Origin: Maniola hyperantus
Lineage: Eukaryota; Arthropoda; Insecta; Lepidoptera; Nymphalidae
Direction of reading: 5' to 3'
NCBI RefSeq assembly: GCF_902806685.2
Contig: NC_048562.1
Location: forward strand, 4,424,520 to 4,488,519
Length of the DNA stretch: 64,000 nucleotides
Positions 50,821 through 61,380 of this stretch are shown here, piece by piece. Below the pieces are notes generated by a model. That model searched no databases and was not told where the DNA came from. It saw only the letters and a program-made list of their open reading frames with translations. Positions within the stretch are counted from its first letter, which is position 1. Every line of letters begins with the position of its first letter. The position numbers and the translations under genes are program-made.

Positions 50821-51365
50821 TGTTCGGAAATGTTCCCTGCTTTGCGGATAATTTCAAACCTCATGAAAATGTAGGTATCTTCAAAGTAGATTTTTACCGC
50901 CTAACCATTCCGCGCATCTTTGCGGATCAAACGATCGTGGCGCCAGCGCACGCAACGGCCGCCAGGCGCCAGTGTGTCTCAAATCGGCGCGAAGCACGCA
51001 CGCCACTCGTATGCCAAAACCACAAACATGGCCGCATCGCCGCGTCTACTATAAATTCGACCACTCATCGTTAACATTGTGCAAGTTTGGTGTCTAACTG
51101 CTCGTCGTGGGACGGACAGTGCTACGAAAGGCGGACCTAGTGAGATCACACACGGAAAGCTGCAGACTTTCAAAGGTAGGTGGTATTATCTATTTAGAGG
51201 TGTCTGCAGGTTCATGGGGAGAGATTGTCTAGCAAAGGGAAGCAGGGAGCTCTCGAAACCTTGTCAAAACCTATACAGTCCACTAATAAGATTCCCCAAA
51301 ACCCAGTGATTAAAACCCCTAAACTCATTCGTCAAGTTGGGGAAGAACTCGAACTTGCCCCAACA
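50821..51365 (+). repeat. BEL/Pao right LTR
   Basis: Same 545-bp sequence as the left LTR as far as read by eye. Confidence 0.88.
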
Positions 51366-51654
51366 AACTCTTTGATTTTACGGGATAAATGTGGAATGTG
51401 CGAGCGACGCGTCAGAGTCATTTGTTTGTTAGAGCTGCATTGATTGATTTACAGCCGTATTGATCCAAAATATCGTCAGGAGGTGTCAGAAGACGTCAAA
51501 ACTTAACATAAATGTCAGCCATCATGTGCCGCCATCGTCACGACAAGTGTCGTCACGTCCGACAAATATATATCCACCTTTAGCTTACGTCCCGGCGATG
51601 GAAAGAGGGTACTTTTTGTCCCGGACAATCAAAGACATTCCACAAGATTTTTAG
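51366..51654 (-). mobile_element. Helitron-type fragment, right half
   Basis: Continues the element broken by BEL. A degraded stretch follows to about 51654 (CGACAAATATATATCC; GGACAATCAAAGACATTCC). Confidence 0.45.
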
Positions 51655-52135
51655 GGTTCCTTGGTTGTATCATTACAATTAATCATTAAACTAGCTTATG
51701 CCCACAAATTCGTCTGCGTAGACTACACAAATTTCAAACCTCTTTTTTACCGCCTTAGGGGTTGAATTTTCAAAAATCCTTTCTTAGCTGATGTCTACGA
51801 CATACTAGCTATCTCCATGCCATAAAGCCTGATTCGTCCAGCCGTTTGAGCTTTGCGATAATAGATCAGTCAGTCACCTTTTCCTTTTATATATTTAGAT
51901 TATTATTTCTTGACTTTTTTAAGATTAAAAAGTTTCAATCTACTCAATTCGAATTAAAAAAAACTGACTTTGACTTCATGAATCCTTCGCGGAGTTAAAT
52001 TCGCAAAAAATATAACACAGGACGGGGGCCTCATTTAGTAACGCCGTCCCGGGCTTCCAACGGACGGTTCTATAATTATTGGGACATCCGACAGTACTAT
52101 AATTTGGGGCCTCTGACGTGCTCAGTCCGCCACTG
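51655..52135. repeat. Second copy of the S upstream block
   Basis: Parallels 41158-41728: Helitron H1 body, CTTTGACTTCATGAATCCTT, GGGGGCCTCATTTAGTAACG, ending CAGTCCGCCACTG. It shows that S1 and S2 arose by duplication of a segment including this upstream DNA. Confidence 0.7.
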
Positions 52136-52280
52136 ATAACATGTGTTAGATAAAATTAACTTTTACAAAATATTTTCTTATTTGATAACATTCTGAAAAA
52201 AACAATTCTCTGTGATTGGTAGGTAATTAAAAAATTTAAATTTTCTCATTTTACAAGCAAAGTCCTAATTGAAAAAATTG

Positions 52281-52287
52281 TATATAA
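52281..52287 (+). promoter_or_regulatory. S2 TATA box
   Basis: TATATAA, 51 bp before the S2 ATG. The surrounding block (GTTAGATAAAATTAAC ... CATTGCATATTGCC) is conserved with S1. Confidence 0.6.
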
Positions 52288-52331
52288 TCGTAAGATTGAA
52301 CGAAATTTTCATTGCATATTGCCAACTAGCA

Positions 52332-52511
52332 ATGAATAACCTACAAGTGATTGTCATTGTTGGTAAGTATAAATCAATATATATATATATACTTATATAC
52401 TTATAATAAAACTGTAACAGGTCAAATTCTGTACATTGAAGATATTTTAAAAAAAAATTTCGAGGGCACTCTATAATCGATACTGAACCCAAAACTGTAA
52501 TTTTTTTCATT

Positions 52512-52550
<39 letters not shown>

Positions 52551-55500
52551 GTCTGTCTGTCTGTATCACGGCCGCGCATCACGCTGAAACTACTGAATGG
52601 ATTCCAATGAAACTTGGTACGATTTGAGGTCATACTATGAGGAAGAATATAGGATACTTTTTATCCCGAAATTCAGCATGGTTCCCGTAGGAGAGGGGAT
52701 GAAAGTTAAAATGTATACTGAGTTGTAATTCATTAACGCGTAGTCCGATTTCATTCATTTTTTTTTTGTTAGAAAGGGGATATTTTAAAGATTGTTCCGT
52801 AAATATTTCAAGGTCATCGGTTTTTAACCGACTGTCAAAAAGGAGGTGGTTCTTTTTTCTACATCGATTTTTTCGAGGTTTCTGGACCGATTTGCAATTT
52901 TTTTTTTAAATCAACAAAAAAAGTTTTCGTGGTGGTCAAATAAAAAATTCTGGATTCAACTCCTTAATCCTGATGCTGCAGGGTTACTGCCCGCCTGAGT
53001 TATCAAGATTCAGGAAGTGTTCATAGTGAATTCATATTGTAGGTACCAAGCAACGACTTTATTCTCAGACTTCAAGTCCCAACTCCTCAACCCTGATGAT
53101 GTAGGGTACAGTACTCCTAAACTATAATGTTTTAGTAACTGCGGATGATGCAAAATTAATTTAGGTACCAAGCATAGGCTACATCATTGAACTTCGGATC
53201 CTAACTCCTCAATCCTGATGCTGCAAAGTACTAAAGTCCTAAATCGTGGGGATTTTAGAATTTCTGATAGTGAATTGATATTTTAGGTATCAAGCAACGG
53301 CTTCACGATGACACTCCCAGTCCGAAATACTCCATCCGAGCGAAGCCGGGGCGGGTCAGCTAGTATTAAATAAAAGCGGCCAAGTGCGTGGCAGGCCACG
53401 CACAATGTAGGGTTCCGTAGTCACAATCTTCGAAAAATAGATATAACTCCTTAACCTGTGAACTCTACTTAGCCATGATAGTTTTCCTTTAAAATTGATT
53501 ATATATACTACTGCTGTGATTTTTTTTTACGTTCCTATATACTACCATTTGGCTGATAGAGGGGGGGGGGGGGGGGGGACGACACTTGACTCTAATAAAA
53601 ATTAGCACTTTAAAACATCATATTTTACAAACGGATCTAGAAATCGAAAAATGATGTTCCCACACCCACAGTATTTTTAAAAGACCTATTCAACGATACC
53701 CCACACTAAGGGGCAGACGAGAAAAAAAATTCATCCCCACTTTACATGTAGGGGAGCTACCCTAAAAAATAATATTTATCACAATTTTATTTCACCACTT
53801 TGTCGGCGTGATTAATATTTATACCCATGCTAAATTACAGATTTCTAGCACTAATAGTCTCTGAGATTAACCGAGGACGGACTAATATTCCTTGTTTACT
53901 ACGGAACCCCAAAAACCGGCCAAGTGCGAGTCAGGCTTGCGCAACGAAGGTTCCGTGCTACACAGTTTTTTGCACGATAATTCAAAAACTATGATGCAAA
54001 AAAATAAATACAAATCTGTTTTAGAATGCACAGGTGAAGACCTTTCATATGATACACCACTTGATATAGTTATCTTACCTCGAAAATTGAAAATACTAAT
54101 TATTAGTTCATTACCACAATTTAATTATTTTTTGTGTGATGTAACCGCAAATTCACGGTTTTCAGATTCTAGGTCAACGGGAAGTATCCTGTAGGTTTCT
54201 AGACAGACCGACAGACAGACAACAAAGTTATCCTATAAGGCTTCCGTTTTTCCTTTTGAGGTACGGAACCCTAATAAATAAATAAAAAATTATTCAATTA
54301 AACTTTTACAAGTGTTTTTGAATAGTCAGCTGCATTGTAATATGTACGAATTGACAGTTTAAACGTAGCATGTTCATATTAGCTGTAACATAAAAATGCA
54401 ACTCCTCAATATATCGAAGTAGGTTGCCTGCACATCGGATTGAAAGAGAGGTGATGCAAAATTATGTAGGTTAGGTAGTTAAGCAATAAGATTTAAACAA
54501 TAGTATGTAAGATTTATTTATTGTTATTGTTAGTCCATAAGCGAGAGTAGATCATAAGTCGGCTCTCAATAAACATCTTTCACCGTTGCCGCATTTAATT
54601 ATTACCATACGGCCACAACATATCTCATGGCGACCCTTGCCAGTCGGTGCATGCCTAATCTAAGTGCGTGCACCGGCTGGGCACCGATCAAGATGAAGAC
54701 TACACAATTTTCAAAAGAATATTATCAAGATTCAAGACTCAATTAGAACAAAAAGAAGAAAATAATTCCACGTCCTATATTAAAAATCAAGAAACACTAA
54801 CATCAAGAAATAAGACAAAAAAAATGAATCGCTTATGGACAGAAGACATCTCAAGCTTCATTGATCGGCCCAGCATCATCGTGCGTCCAGGGTTATCCCG
54901 GCCAAAACTAGGAGGTGTCCAGGGTATTCCCGGCCCAGTTCGAGGAGTCCAGGGTTTTCCCGGCCCATTAAGATGCAGTAAAGAAGAGGCGCAGACTCCA
55001 GACCTCCGGACCTGATGACCAAAACCTGTCCTGATGACGACGGCGACTACACGGCGGTCACGAAATTGACTATTGAAATGCGTCGCTAACAGTTAAAGTA
55101 AGTGCAATTTATCTCTCGTAATGGGCAAAATGTGTGGCAATTGTAATTTTTATTTCTTGGGTAGATAATTAAATTTTGTACGTAGGTATAGGTTAGGTGA
55201 ATATTGGTTTTTTATAATAAATGATACTTCCTCCACTATCTACTAATAAGTTCCGTTCGTGCTTTATTTGTAAGATTTTATATAGTGTGTAGGATAGTTT
55301 AAACTAATAATAGATAATAATTAATAAATGAATAAGTAGGTAGGTACTTACTTCTTTCGTAAATATTAATAATTCAGAGAATTATAACGGTGTCATCGCG
55401 TGGTCAACGACACACGCGTACCCGAACATTTTGTATTGTTATACGAGACAATGGTTTTGCTCGAGATGCAATTTGCAAATACAACGAAATGAATATGAAA

Positions 55501-57900
55501 TAAAGAGAATTTTTTCCCCTACAGACGTTTTTCGTCTAGTTTCGTGCAAGTTTTGACGATATAAGACTATACCCGGCTTTGACAAGTTAGGACTCTGCAA
55601 ACCAAAGGCTTGATCACCCTTCGGCTGTAGAAGTGCTATAGGTATAAAATATACAATTTTTTTTTTAGATTGAGACATACTGACGTAGGAAGATGATTGT
55701 TATTTATTTGTTTAAACGCGATGTTTTGCGCATATTTAGTACCTCCTCATTCAACTATATATTTGTCTAGACTCTTGATCATTATCTACCGCGCTGGTGT
55801 TAGTGAAAGACCTAGAATTTTTATGAAAAGTTGAATGTTATTGAAATACTTATTGAAAGAAATAAGTTTGATGAAGACTATAAGTCTTATGAAAAATGCT
55901 TGCAAGCATGTTATGTTAAATATTTATTAGGAGAGAGTACGCGCCGCGTTTGTTGATTTGTTTATTTGTTTATTTATTTGTATTATGTGAAGAAGTAACT
56001 TGAAAGGAAGATGAAGACTAGGAGAGATTTATTTTGACTGTCCAGGAAATATAAATACCTGAGATGTTTACTTAATAATAGGTCTTACGACGATGCTAAA
56101 ACGACAGCTGTATACTTATGATGACGACTATTTGATAGGTTATAGAATCTTTTGAAGTCGATTTGTGAAATCGATACCTCAGCTTATACATATCTAATAC
56201 CTATGATGCTATTTTGAGATTATTTTATTACCTATGATGGGATTTTTCGAAACTTTTGTAAAAGTTAAATCCTTGACTGCACTTAATAGATTACGATTTT
56301 TCTATTTATAAGTAAGGTTGAAAGTATGCCCATACGAAGTAAGAGATAAGATAAATTGCACTTTAAGCACAGGAAGTAACTAAAAAAAATGTTTCCTTAC
56401 ATAATTTAATTTTATTTAGCATTAGATTTTATTTTTGTGATTGTCATCATCTTTTCTTCTGATTCGATGTAGCGTCTAACATTTTTTTTCTTGTAAGGGG
56501 AGGGGTAACCGCATACATTTTCAGGGGAGTTGTAATATGTACGAATTGACAGTTTAAACGTAGCATGTTCATATTAGCTGTAACATAAAAATGCAACTCC
56601 TCAATATATCGAAGTAGGTTGCTGCACATCGGATTGAAAGAGAGGTGATGCAAAATTATGTAGGTTAGGTAGTTAAGCAATAAGATTTAAACAATAGTAT
56701 GTAAGATTTATTTATTGTTATTGTTAGTCCATAAGCGAGAGTAGATCATAAGTCGGCTCTCAATAAACATCTTTCACCGTTGCCGCATTTAATTATTACC
56801 ATACGGCCACAACATATCTCAGCATCTACCACTGGTTCGGAATGCCTTTATTATTACTACTTTAAGTACTACTAAAAGCCTGTTTCACACCCGCCAGATA
56901 AACTTTATGTAACAGATAAATTAGACATTTTGACAGATTTCTAACACAAAAACTGACCCATTTATTCGTTAGATAAAGTTTATCTGGAAGTTGTGAAACA
57001 GGCTTTAAGTGTTATTACTTCAATATTTCTCTGCCTTTGTTTTCGTTTCGTCTTTTGTATTTTATTTTATAAAATCGATCCGTTGTTCCGCTGCGACGTG
57101 ATTGAAGGACAAACAAACAGACAAACACTCTTCCGCATTCATAAAATGGGTAGTGGTGAACAGATATCGTCCAGTTAAAGTATTTTTTAAAGTGATTTAG
57201 CGTTTAAACTATCGTGAGTGATTTCCATTATATAAAATATCTCTCAACAGCTATACTCACGCATTTAGTAGACGTTACCTGTGAGATATTTTATATAATG
57301 GTATAGATTTATTTATTTTAAATTTTATTTTTAAAGAAAACCTTTACATTTTCAGCAATAGCAATTTTATGGATAAACATTTCAAACTCGGAACCAGTAA
57401 CACAAACTTATCAACAACAAATTGATTATTCTAATCATGGTTTAACAAGAAAAGAAGGCAACGGAGAAGTGGCAGAGGCGAAAAATAAGGATCATTTAGA
57501 TGACAATGTAATGACAGATGATGTTACAATAGGGCAAAAGAAGGCAACACCAAATATATTGGGGCATGACACGGATGACGTTGGGATATCGAATCTAACT
57601 CGTCGACGTACGGCATTGCGTCAATCAAATTCAAATTCAAATTTATTTACAAATAATATCGAAATAAAAATTAACAGATTAAAAAAGAAAAAATTACTTG
57701 CAGCACTAAAGTCTTTGTCATCATATAGTAACTTAGAATTACTGTCTGCACTTCACGATAGATTGAACCAGAGAGATGGAGTACCCTTGAAAGGTAAATG
57801 GAGACATGGTCGAGATCTCGGTCCCTGGGACGTGGGACCTGGATATCGCGAATATTTTCCCATGCCTATTTTAGACCCTAAAGATTATAAAATTTACTAA
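52332..57900 (+). CDS. S2: secreted basic protein of unknown family, intact
   Basis: Exon 1 is 52332-52362 and exon 2 is 57356-57900 (acceptor TTTTCAG), phase 1, giving 191 residues. Signal peptide MNNLQVIVIV-AIAILWINIS. The mature protein starts EPVTQTYQQQIDYSNHG, then an Asp/Lys stretch, LTRRRTALRQ, a run of Asn, KINRLKKKKLLAALK, the conserved SYSNLELLSALHDRL helix, and a Gly/Pro/Tyr end (VGPGYREYFPMPILD). The RRR and KKKK sites could be processing sites for a peptide precursor, but that is only inference. No known domain seen. Exon 1 and its promoter are nearly identical to S1 and similar to S3. The 5-kb intron has gained a Helitron, two family R copies and a complete LTR element since duplication; S1 has 1.15 kb here. 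Confidence 0.62.
52374..53364 (+). mobile_element. Helitron-type H3 element, about 1 kb, in S2 intron 1
   Basis: Ends GCGAAGCCGGGGCGGGTCAG then CTAG at 53361-53364. Contains (GTCT)n at 52516-52565 and CTGAAACTACTGAATGGATT. The start (TC near 52374) is uncertain. Triplicated internal blocks of TCCTCAACCCTGATGATG type occur at about 52960-53230. Confidence 0.55.
53378..53910 (-). repeat. Long variant of family R
   Basis: AAGCGGCCAAGTGCGTGGCA to TACTACGGAACCCC. Includes G18 at 53561-53578. Confidence 0.55.
53911..54272 (-). repeat. Family R dispersed repeat, copy 10
   Basis: AAAACCGGCCAAGTGCGAG to GGTACGGAACCCTAATAA, directly adjoining the long variant. Confidence 0.75.
54285..54335 (-). mobile_element. 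LINE 3' end, left part of the LTR element target
   Basis: AAACTTTTACAAGTGTTTTT and GAATAGTCAGCTGCAT. It continues at 56822 as GCATCTACCACTGGTTCGGA. Unbroken copies are at 27200 and 59640. Confidence 0.7.
54668..55015 (+). CDS. Short open frame inside the small LTR element
   Basis: About 115 codons from a GTG, with HRLGTDQDEDYTIFKRILSR, a Lys/Thr/Asn-rich middle and Pro/Gly repeats (GVQGIPGPVRGVQGFPGP). No retroviral domain seen. It may be a remnant of gag or chance. The first in-frame ATG is near codon 55. Confidence 0.25.
   Translation: MHRLGTDQDEDYTIFKRILSRFKTQLEQKEENNSTSYIKNQETLTSRNKTKKMNRLWTEDISSFIDRPSIIVRPGLSRPKLGGVQGIPGPVRGVQGFPGPLRCSKEEAQTPDLRT
55020..56530. other. Non-coding interior of the small LTR element
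   Basis: AT-rich, no frame over 80 codons that resembles a known protein. Confidence 0.6.
56876..57008. mobile_element. MITE in S2 intron 1
   Basis: Same element as 42000-42128, preceded by the same ACTACTTTAAGTACTACTAA. It therefore predates the S1/S2 duplication. Confidence 0.75.
57075..57170 (-). mobile_element. Helitron-type H2 fragment
   Basis: ATCGATCCGTTGTTCCGCTG and GACGTGATTGAAGGACAAAC, start side TTCATAAAATGGGTAGTGG. Confidence 0.5.
57356..57900 (+). CDS. S2 exon 2
   Basis: Follows TTTACATTTTCAG. The DNA from about 57290 to 57625 parallels 43040-43370 of S1 almost base for base; the two then differ for 70-95 bp and rejoin at TCATCATATAGTAACTTAGA. Confidence 0.65.
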
Positions 57901-58224
57901 CGTAACAAACACCATGTCAGCCTGAGGATGTTTACTGTTGGACACAAGCCTTCCCATCACACCAATATGCGTCCCAAAACGGCGGCCCAGACTTTTCCAC
58001 ACATTCGATTTTGCGATCCCATTTCACCTTAACCCTCTTTATAAAATCATTATATTATTTTATCATTCGTAAACAGGGACCGACTTACGCGTATATTTTT
58101 TGTAGCGTTACCTAAGTACAGTTATGTTAAAGTTAAAAAGTAACAATAAAAATAACGACAAGGTAATTAGAATAATCACTACCTTCGGCGGTGTTTCCAC
58201 TAGATACCTACAATTATCCCATTA

Positions 58225-58370
58225 TTCAAGAGGAGATCAACAAATTCCTGAAAGGCCAGCAACGCATTGGCTGTTCCTTGGTGCTACAAATGTTCATGGG
58301 CGGCGGTAATCATTTAACATCAGGTCAGGCCTGGTGGTTTGCTCGCTATTTTTATTTAAAAAAAAATACC
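58225..58370 (+). mobile_element. LINE 3' UTR fragment
   Basis: ATGTTCATGGGCGGCGGTAA, TCATTTAACATCAGGTCAGG and an A-rich end, as at 5150. Confidence 0.55.
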
Positions 58371-58654
58371 CATTCATTAATGTTGTCTAGATACCATAAA
58401 TAATACCGGTAAAAGTAAGAATACTTATACCGGTACTTATACACCTTTATCCAACGACGCCGTGTATCGTTAAGTTGCGATAAAAATATATCTTTTAAAT
58501 TATATCGGTCTACAGCTACTATCAGAGTTACCTTTTTAACGTAACATAACGAAATGTTTTGGTAATTTTAACGTTAACATTTTAATAACACTAACCGACC
58601 CTGTTTATAAAATAATTTCAATTTTCAATACCCTACACTATCATGTCAATTCAA

Positions 58655-58660
58655 AATAAA
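58655..58660 (+). terminator. Likely poly(A) signal of the S2 unit
   Basis: AATAAA in the block conserved with S1 45089. An earlier AATAAA is at 58145-58150. Confidence 0.45.
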
Positions 58661-58828
58661 ATTATTAAAAGCTTCATTATGTTTTATTTTTATTAACCAA
58701 ACTATGTATAGCAGTTTAACTTATTTATGTCGTGCAGGCCCTGAAACACAGTAGGTAAATGAAAGAACTCAGTTTCGAGAAAACGCAAAATACTTTTGGC
58801 ACTATTTTTCAAGTCATTTATTCAAAAC

Positions 58829-59022
58829 TCGATGATGCCCGCGACTCCCGACTTTTTATCCCGGAACTCTTTGATTTTCCGGGATTAGCCTATGTCCTTC
58901 CCCGGGATATAAGCTAACTCTGTACCAGATTTTATCAAAATCGGTTGAACGGTTGGCCCGTGAAAGTCTAGCAGACAGACAGACAGACACACTTTTGCAT
59001 TTATAATATTAGTATGGATATG
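58829..59022 (-). mobile_element. Helitron-type H2 element, damaged end
   Basis: GATGATGCCCGCGACTCCCG ... CATTTATAATATTAGTATGGA. CTAG is lost. Confidence 0.5.
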
Positions 59023-59193
59023 GATATCCACGTGGACGAAATTACACGCAGAAGTAAGAAATAAATTAACTAACGAAATATCGTCTAATTTGACAGCACT
59101 TTCAAATAACTAAGTAATTGTTTGGCAATAAAAAAATTAAAATCAACACATTTTACAAATTGGACAAGCAATGTGCTAATTGAAAAACAATTG

Positions 59194-59275
59194 TATAAAA
59201 CCGTAAGATCAAGTGGGGTTTTAATTGTATATTGCGAACCAGCAATGAGTAATCTACAAGTGATTGTCATTGTTG
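59194..59275 (+). CDS. S3: promoter and first exon of a third S-family gene
   Basis: TATAAAA at 59194-59200, ATG at 59245, MSNLQVIVIV plus one base ending at 59275, donor GTAAAT. Two substitutions relative to S1/S2 at the N-terminus. The upstream block ACAAGCAATGTGCTAATTGA is also conserved. No exon 2 is visible in the remaining 4.7 kb, which is retroelement DNA, so exon 2 lies beyond the window or is lost. Confidence 0.55.
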
Positions 59276-59296
59276 GTAAATATTTTTCGTAATTTA

Positions 59297-59455
59297 AAGG
59301 ACCGTTTCACAACCGCCAGATAAACTTTATCTAACGGATAAATTTGTCATTTGACAGATTCCCATTACAAAAACTGTCATAAAGGCTTTATTCGTTAGAT
59401 TAATGGCATGTATCACATCCGCCAGATAGAGTTTATCTAACGGATAAAGGAGAAT
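59297..59455. mobile_element. Diverged MITE copies in S3 intron 1
   Basis: GTTTCACAACCGCCAGATAA, CTTTATCTAACGGATAAATT and a second start TATCACATCCGCCAGATAGA. Same family as 42000, apparently one and a half copies. Confidence 0.6.
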
Positions 59456-59611
59456 GGGCGGTTTCGTCCCCAGTGGTGTATCAAGTTGTGATATATATCA
59501 TTTTAAAGGTCATGATAATAGCTTCATTTTATTGTATGACACCAACAACGAGTTGCGTGCAGGGAAAGAATTAGGAAGCATTTAATTTCATTAATCCAGT
59601 GAAAGTGAATG

Positions 59612-59760
59612 AAATAAAAATATATTTTATTCAAATAAACTCTTACAAGTACTTTTGAATCGTCATATGCATCTACCACTGGCTCGGAATGCTTTTTCCA
59701 CCGAGAAAAATCAGCAAGAAACTCGGCGGTTGCTCTTTTAAAGATTTGATATGTGTACAA
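59612..59760 (-). mobile_element. LINE 3' end
   Basis: TTCAAATAAACTCTTACAAG, CATCTACCACTGGCTCGGAA and AGCAAGAAACTCGGCGGTTG, the same 3' UTR as at 27190-27300. Confidence 0.65.
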
Positions 59761-59904
59761 ATATTATGCCATAATTATATAAAAAAAGTAATTGCAGTCC
59801 CGCTAAAACAGTTTTATACGTTTTTACATTTATTACGTTTTTTAAAAAAAAGAAATTATTACTTTTAGTTTGGCTTATATTTGGGTGCTAGCATACCGTG
59901 CGGT

Positions 59905-60690
59905 GCGTACCTATTCGTACGGTGCCGGGGCGGGCTGGTGGGAGACGGCGCCGCGGCGTGTTGTTAGTTGTTGTGACGTGTCCCTGTAGTCGGTAACTAA
60001 CGCGGCGCGCATACGCACACATATTTTGCTCTTTCGGATTCATACTTTTTTTTGTATTTTTGACCTCTGCACGTTTAAACGACTTGAGTTTCTACTTATA
60101 CTTTGCTTGTGGCTAGTTTTTATGGACCAACTAGCTGATTCCCGCAACTTCGTCCACGTGAAATTAGGTTTTTTAAAAATCCCGTGGGAACTCTTTCATT
60201 TTCCGGGATAAAAAGTAGCCTATGTCATTCTCCAGGTCTTTATCTATACTCATGCAAAAAATCACGTCAATCCGTAGCACCGTTGCGACGCGATTGAAGG
60301 ACAAACCAACAAATAAACACACTTTCGCATTAAGGGTACTGATTGCAGGAGGATTAGATACGTTGTTAAGATGGCAGAACTTGTGAATCATTGTTATCAT
60401 TCACATTGTGTTAGATGTGGCCTGTGGATTTCACGCGGACAAAGTCGCGGGAATCAGCTAAGTGGTCCAAAAAAAAACAAGCCACAAGTAAAGTATAAGT
60501 AGAAACTTAAGTCGTTTAAACGTGCAGAGGTCAAAAATACAAAAAAAAAGTATGGATCCGAAAGAGAAAAATGTGTGTGCGTATGCGCGCCGCGTTAGTA
60601 ACCGACTACAGGGACAAGTCACAATAAGTAACAACACGCCGCGACGCCGTCCCCCACCAGCCCGCCCCGGCACCGTACTGTTATAAATTA
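59905..60690. repeat. Long inverted repeat (arms about 260 bp)
   Basis: Left arm about 59905-60160 (CGTACGGTGCCGGGGCGGGC, TAGTCGGTAACTAACGCGGC, ACCTCTGCACGTTTAAACGA, ending at CTAG plus a Helitron end) is the reverse complement of about 60425-60683. The middle has an H2 Helitron body and about 90 bp of other DNA. Confidence 0.75.
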
Positions 60691-60825
60691 ATAATTTTAA
60701 CATGACGTGTTAATTCGCTGCTTCAGCATTTCAATTTATATAAAGCGAACAATCCGCGAGGCGGCGAGGCAGTCCACATTTCCATATTGAATAGTTAACA
60801 CTGAAACTACTGTATTCGCGTGAAG

Positions 60826-60890
60826 TAAAAGTTCCGTGTGTGTGAATTTCCAAATTAAATTCGTTGGACATTTCTTGTGGTTTTTTTTTA
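60826..60890 (+). repeat. Inverted partner of the errantivirus-like end sequence
   Basis: GTTCCGTGTGTGTGAATTTC ... GGACATTTCTTGTGG. Its reverse complement is at 62955-63009. The minus strand beyond it has TTTATATAAATTG, a TATA-like motif that may belong to an LTR. Confidence 0.65.
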
Positions 60891-60894
60891 CATT

Positions 60895-61380
60895 CTATTT
60901 GTAAAAATGCATGAGGTAAGGACACCAACTTTTTCAGGGTGCTTGTTTCGAAGATCGGGACGTCTTTAAGAGGCAATGAGCTTTTGCTTGCGTTGCTTTG
61001 GGGGTCATTTTGAATGACTTTAGAGTTTGTAAGACTCAGTTGATCATTTGAAGGAAACTGAGGTTTAAACGATTTTGTAGTATAAGAGCTAGTATAAGAA
61101 TTAGAATGAGATATAGTATTATTTGAGCAATCTTCTTTGGAATGCTTTGTATTCGATTTTGTAGGAATCAGTGAGGATTTAGGATAATATGATTCAGCGA
61201 TATTTTGGCAGTCTTTTGGTGATTGCCGGGATATAAAAGATTTGGTATAGGATTCAGTGTGACTCGGACAATCATGTAGCGATTGCCGAGATATAAACGA
61301 TTTGGGAAAATTAGTATAAAAGGATTTAGTAGTTCGAGTGCCATTTTGGATTGTTGATTTCGGCAGGCACGCATCCGAAA
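60895..61380 (-). pseudogene. Errantivirus/gypsy-like gag-pol linker, truncated
   Basis: Continues the minus-strand element after gag in another frame, with short Ser/Tyr/Lys-rich repeats of a SFISRQS type and no protease, reverse transcriptase or integrase. It ends abruptly at about 60895. Confidence 0.45.

Larger units (their letters stand above)
45417..51365 (+). mobile_element. BEL/Pao LTR retrotransposon, complete ends, internally deleted
   Basis: LTRs are 45417-45961 and 50821-51365, both 545 bp, beginning TGTTCGGAAATG and ending TTGCCCCAACA. I found no difference between them by eye. AACTC occurs at 45412-45416 and 51366-51370, a 5-bp target duplication. The purine-rich GGTGGGCGG precedes the right LTR. 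The total of 5.95 kb is short for BEL because most of the reverse transcriptase, RNase H and integrase is missing. The pattern is a recently moved, non-autonomous derivative. Confidence 0.9.
54336..56821 (+). mobile_element. Small non-autonomous LTR retrotransposon
   Basis: LTRs at 54336-54627 (292 bp) and 56531-56821 (291 bp) start TGTAATATGTACG and end ACATATCTCA; I see one single-base indel between them. GCAT at 54332-54335 and at 56822-56825 is the target duplication. TGGCGACCCTTGCCAG right after the left LTR is a primer-binding-site-like stretch; CAGGGGAG precedes the right LTR. The 1.9-kb interior has no gag or pol. Superfamily not assigned. Confidence 0.88.

Noticed and set aside
61168..61374. 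Separate 68-codon gene after gag
   Set aside because: It is the gag-pol linker of the same minus-strand element read in one of its frames, with short internal repeats.
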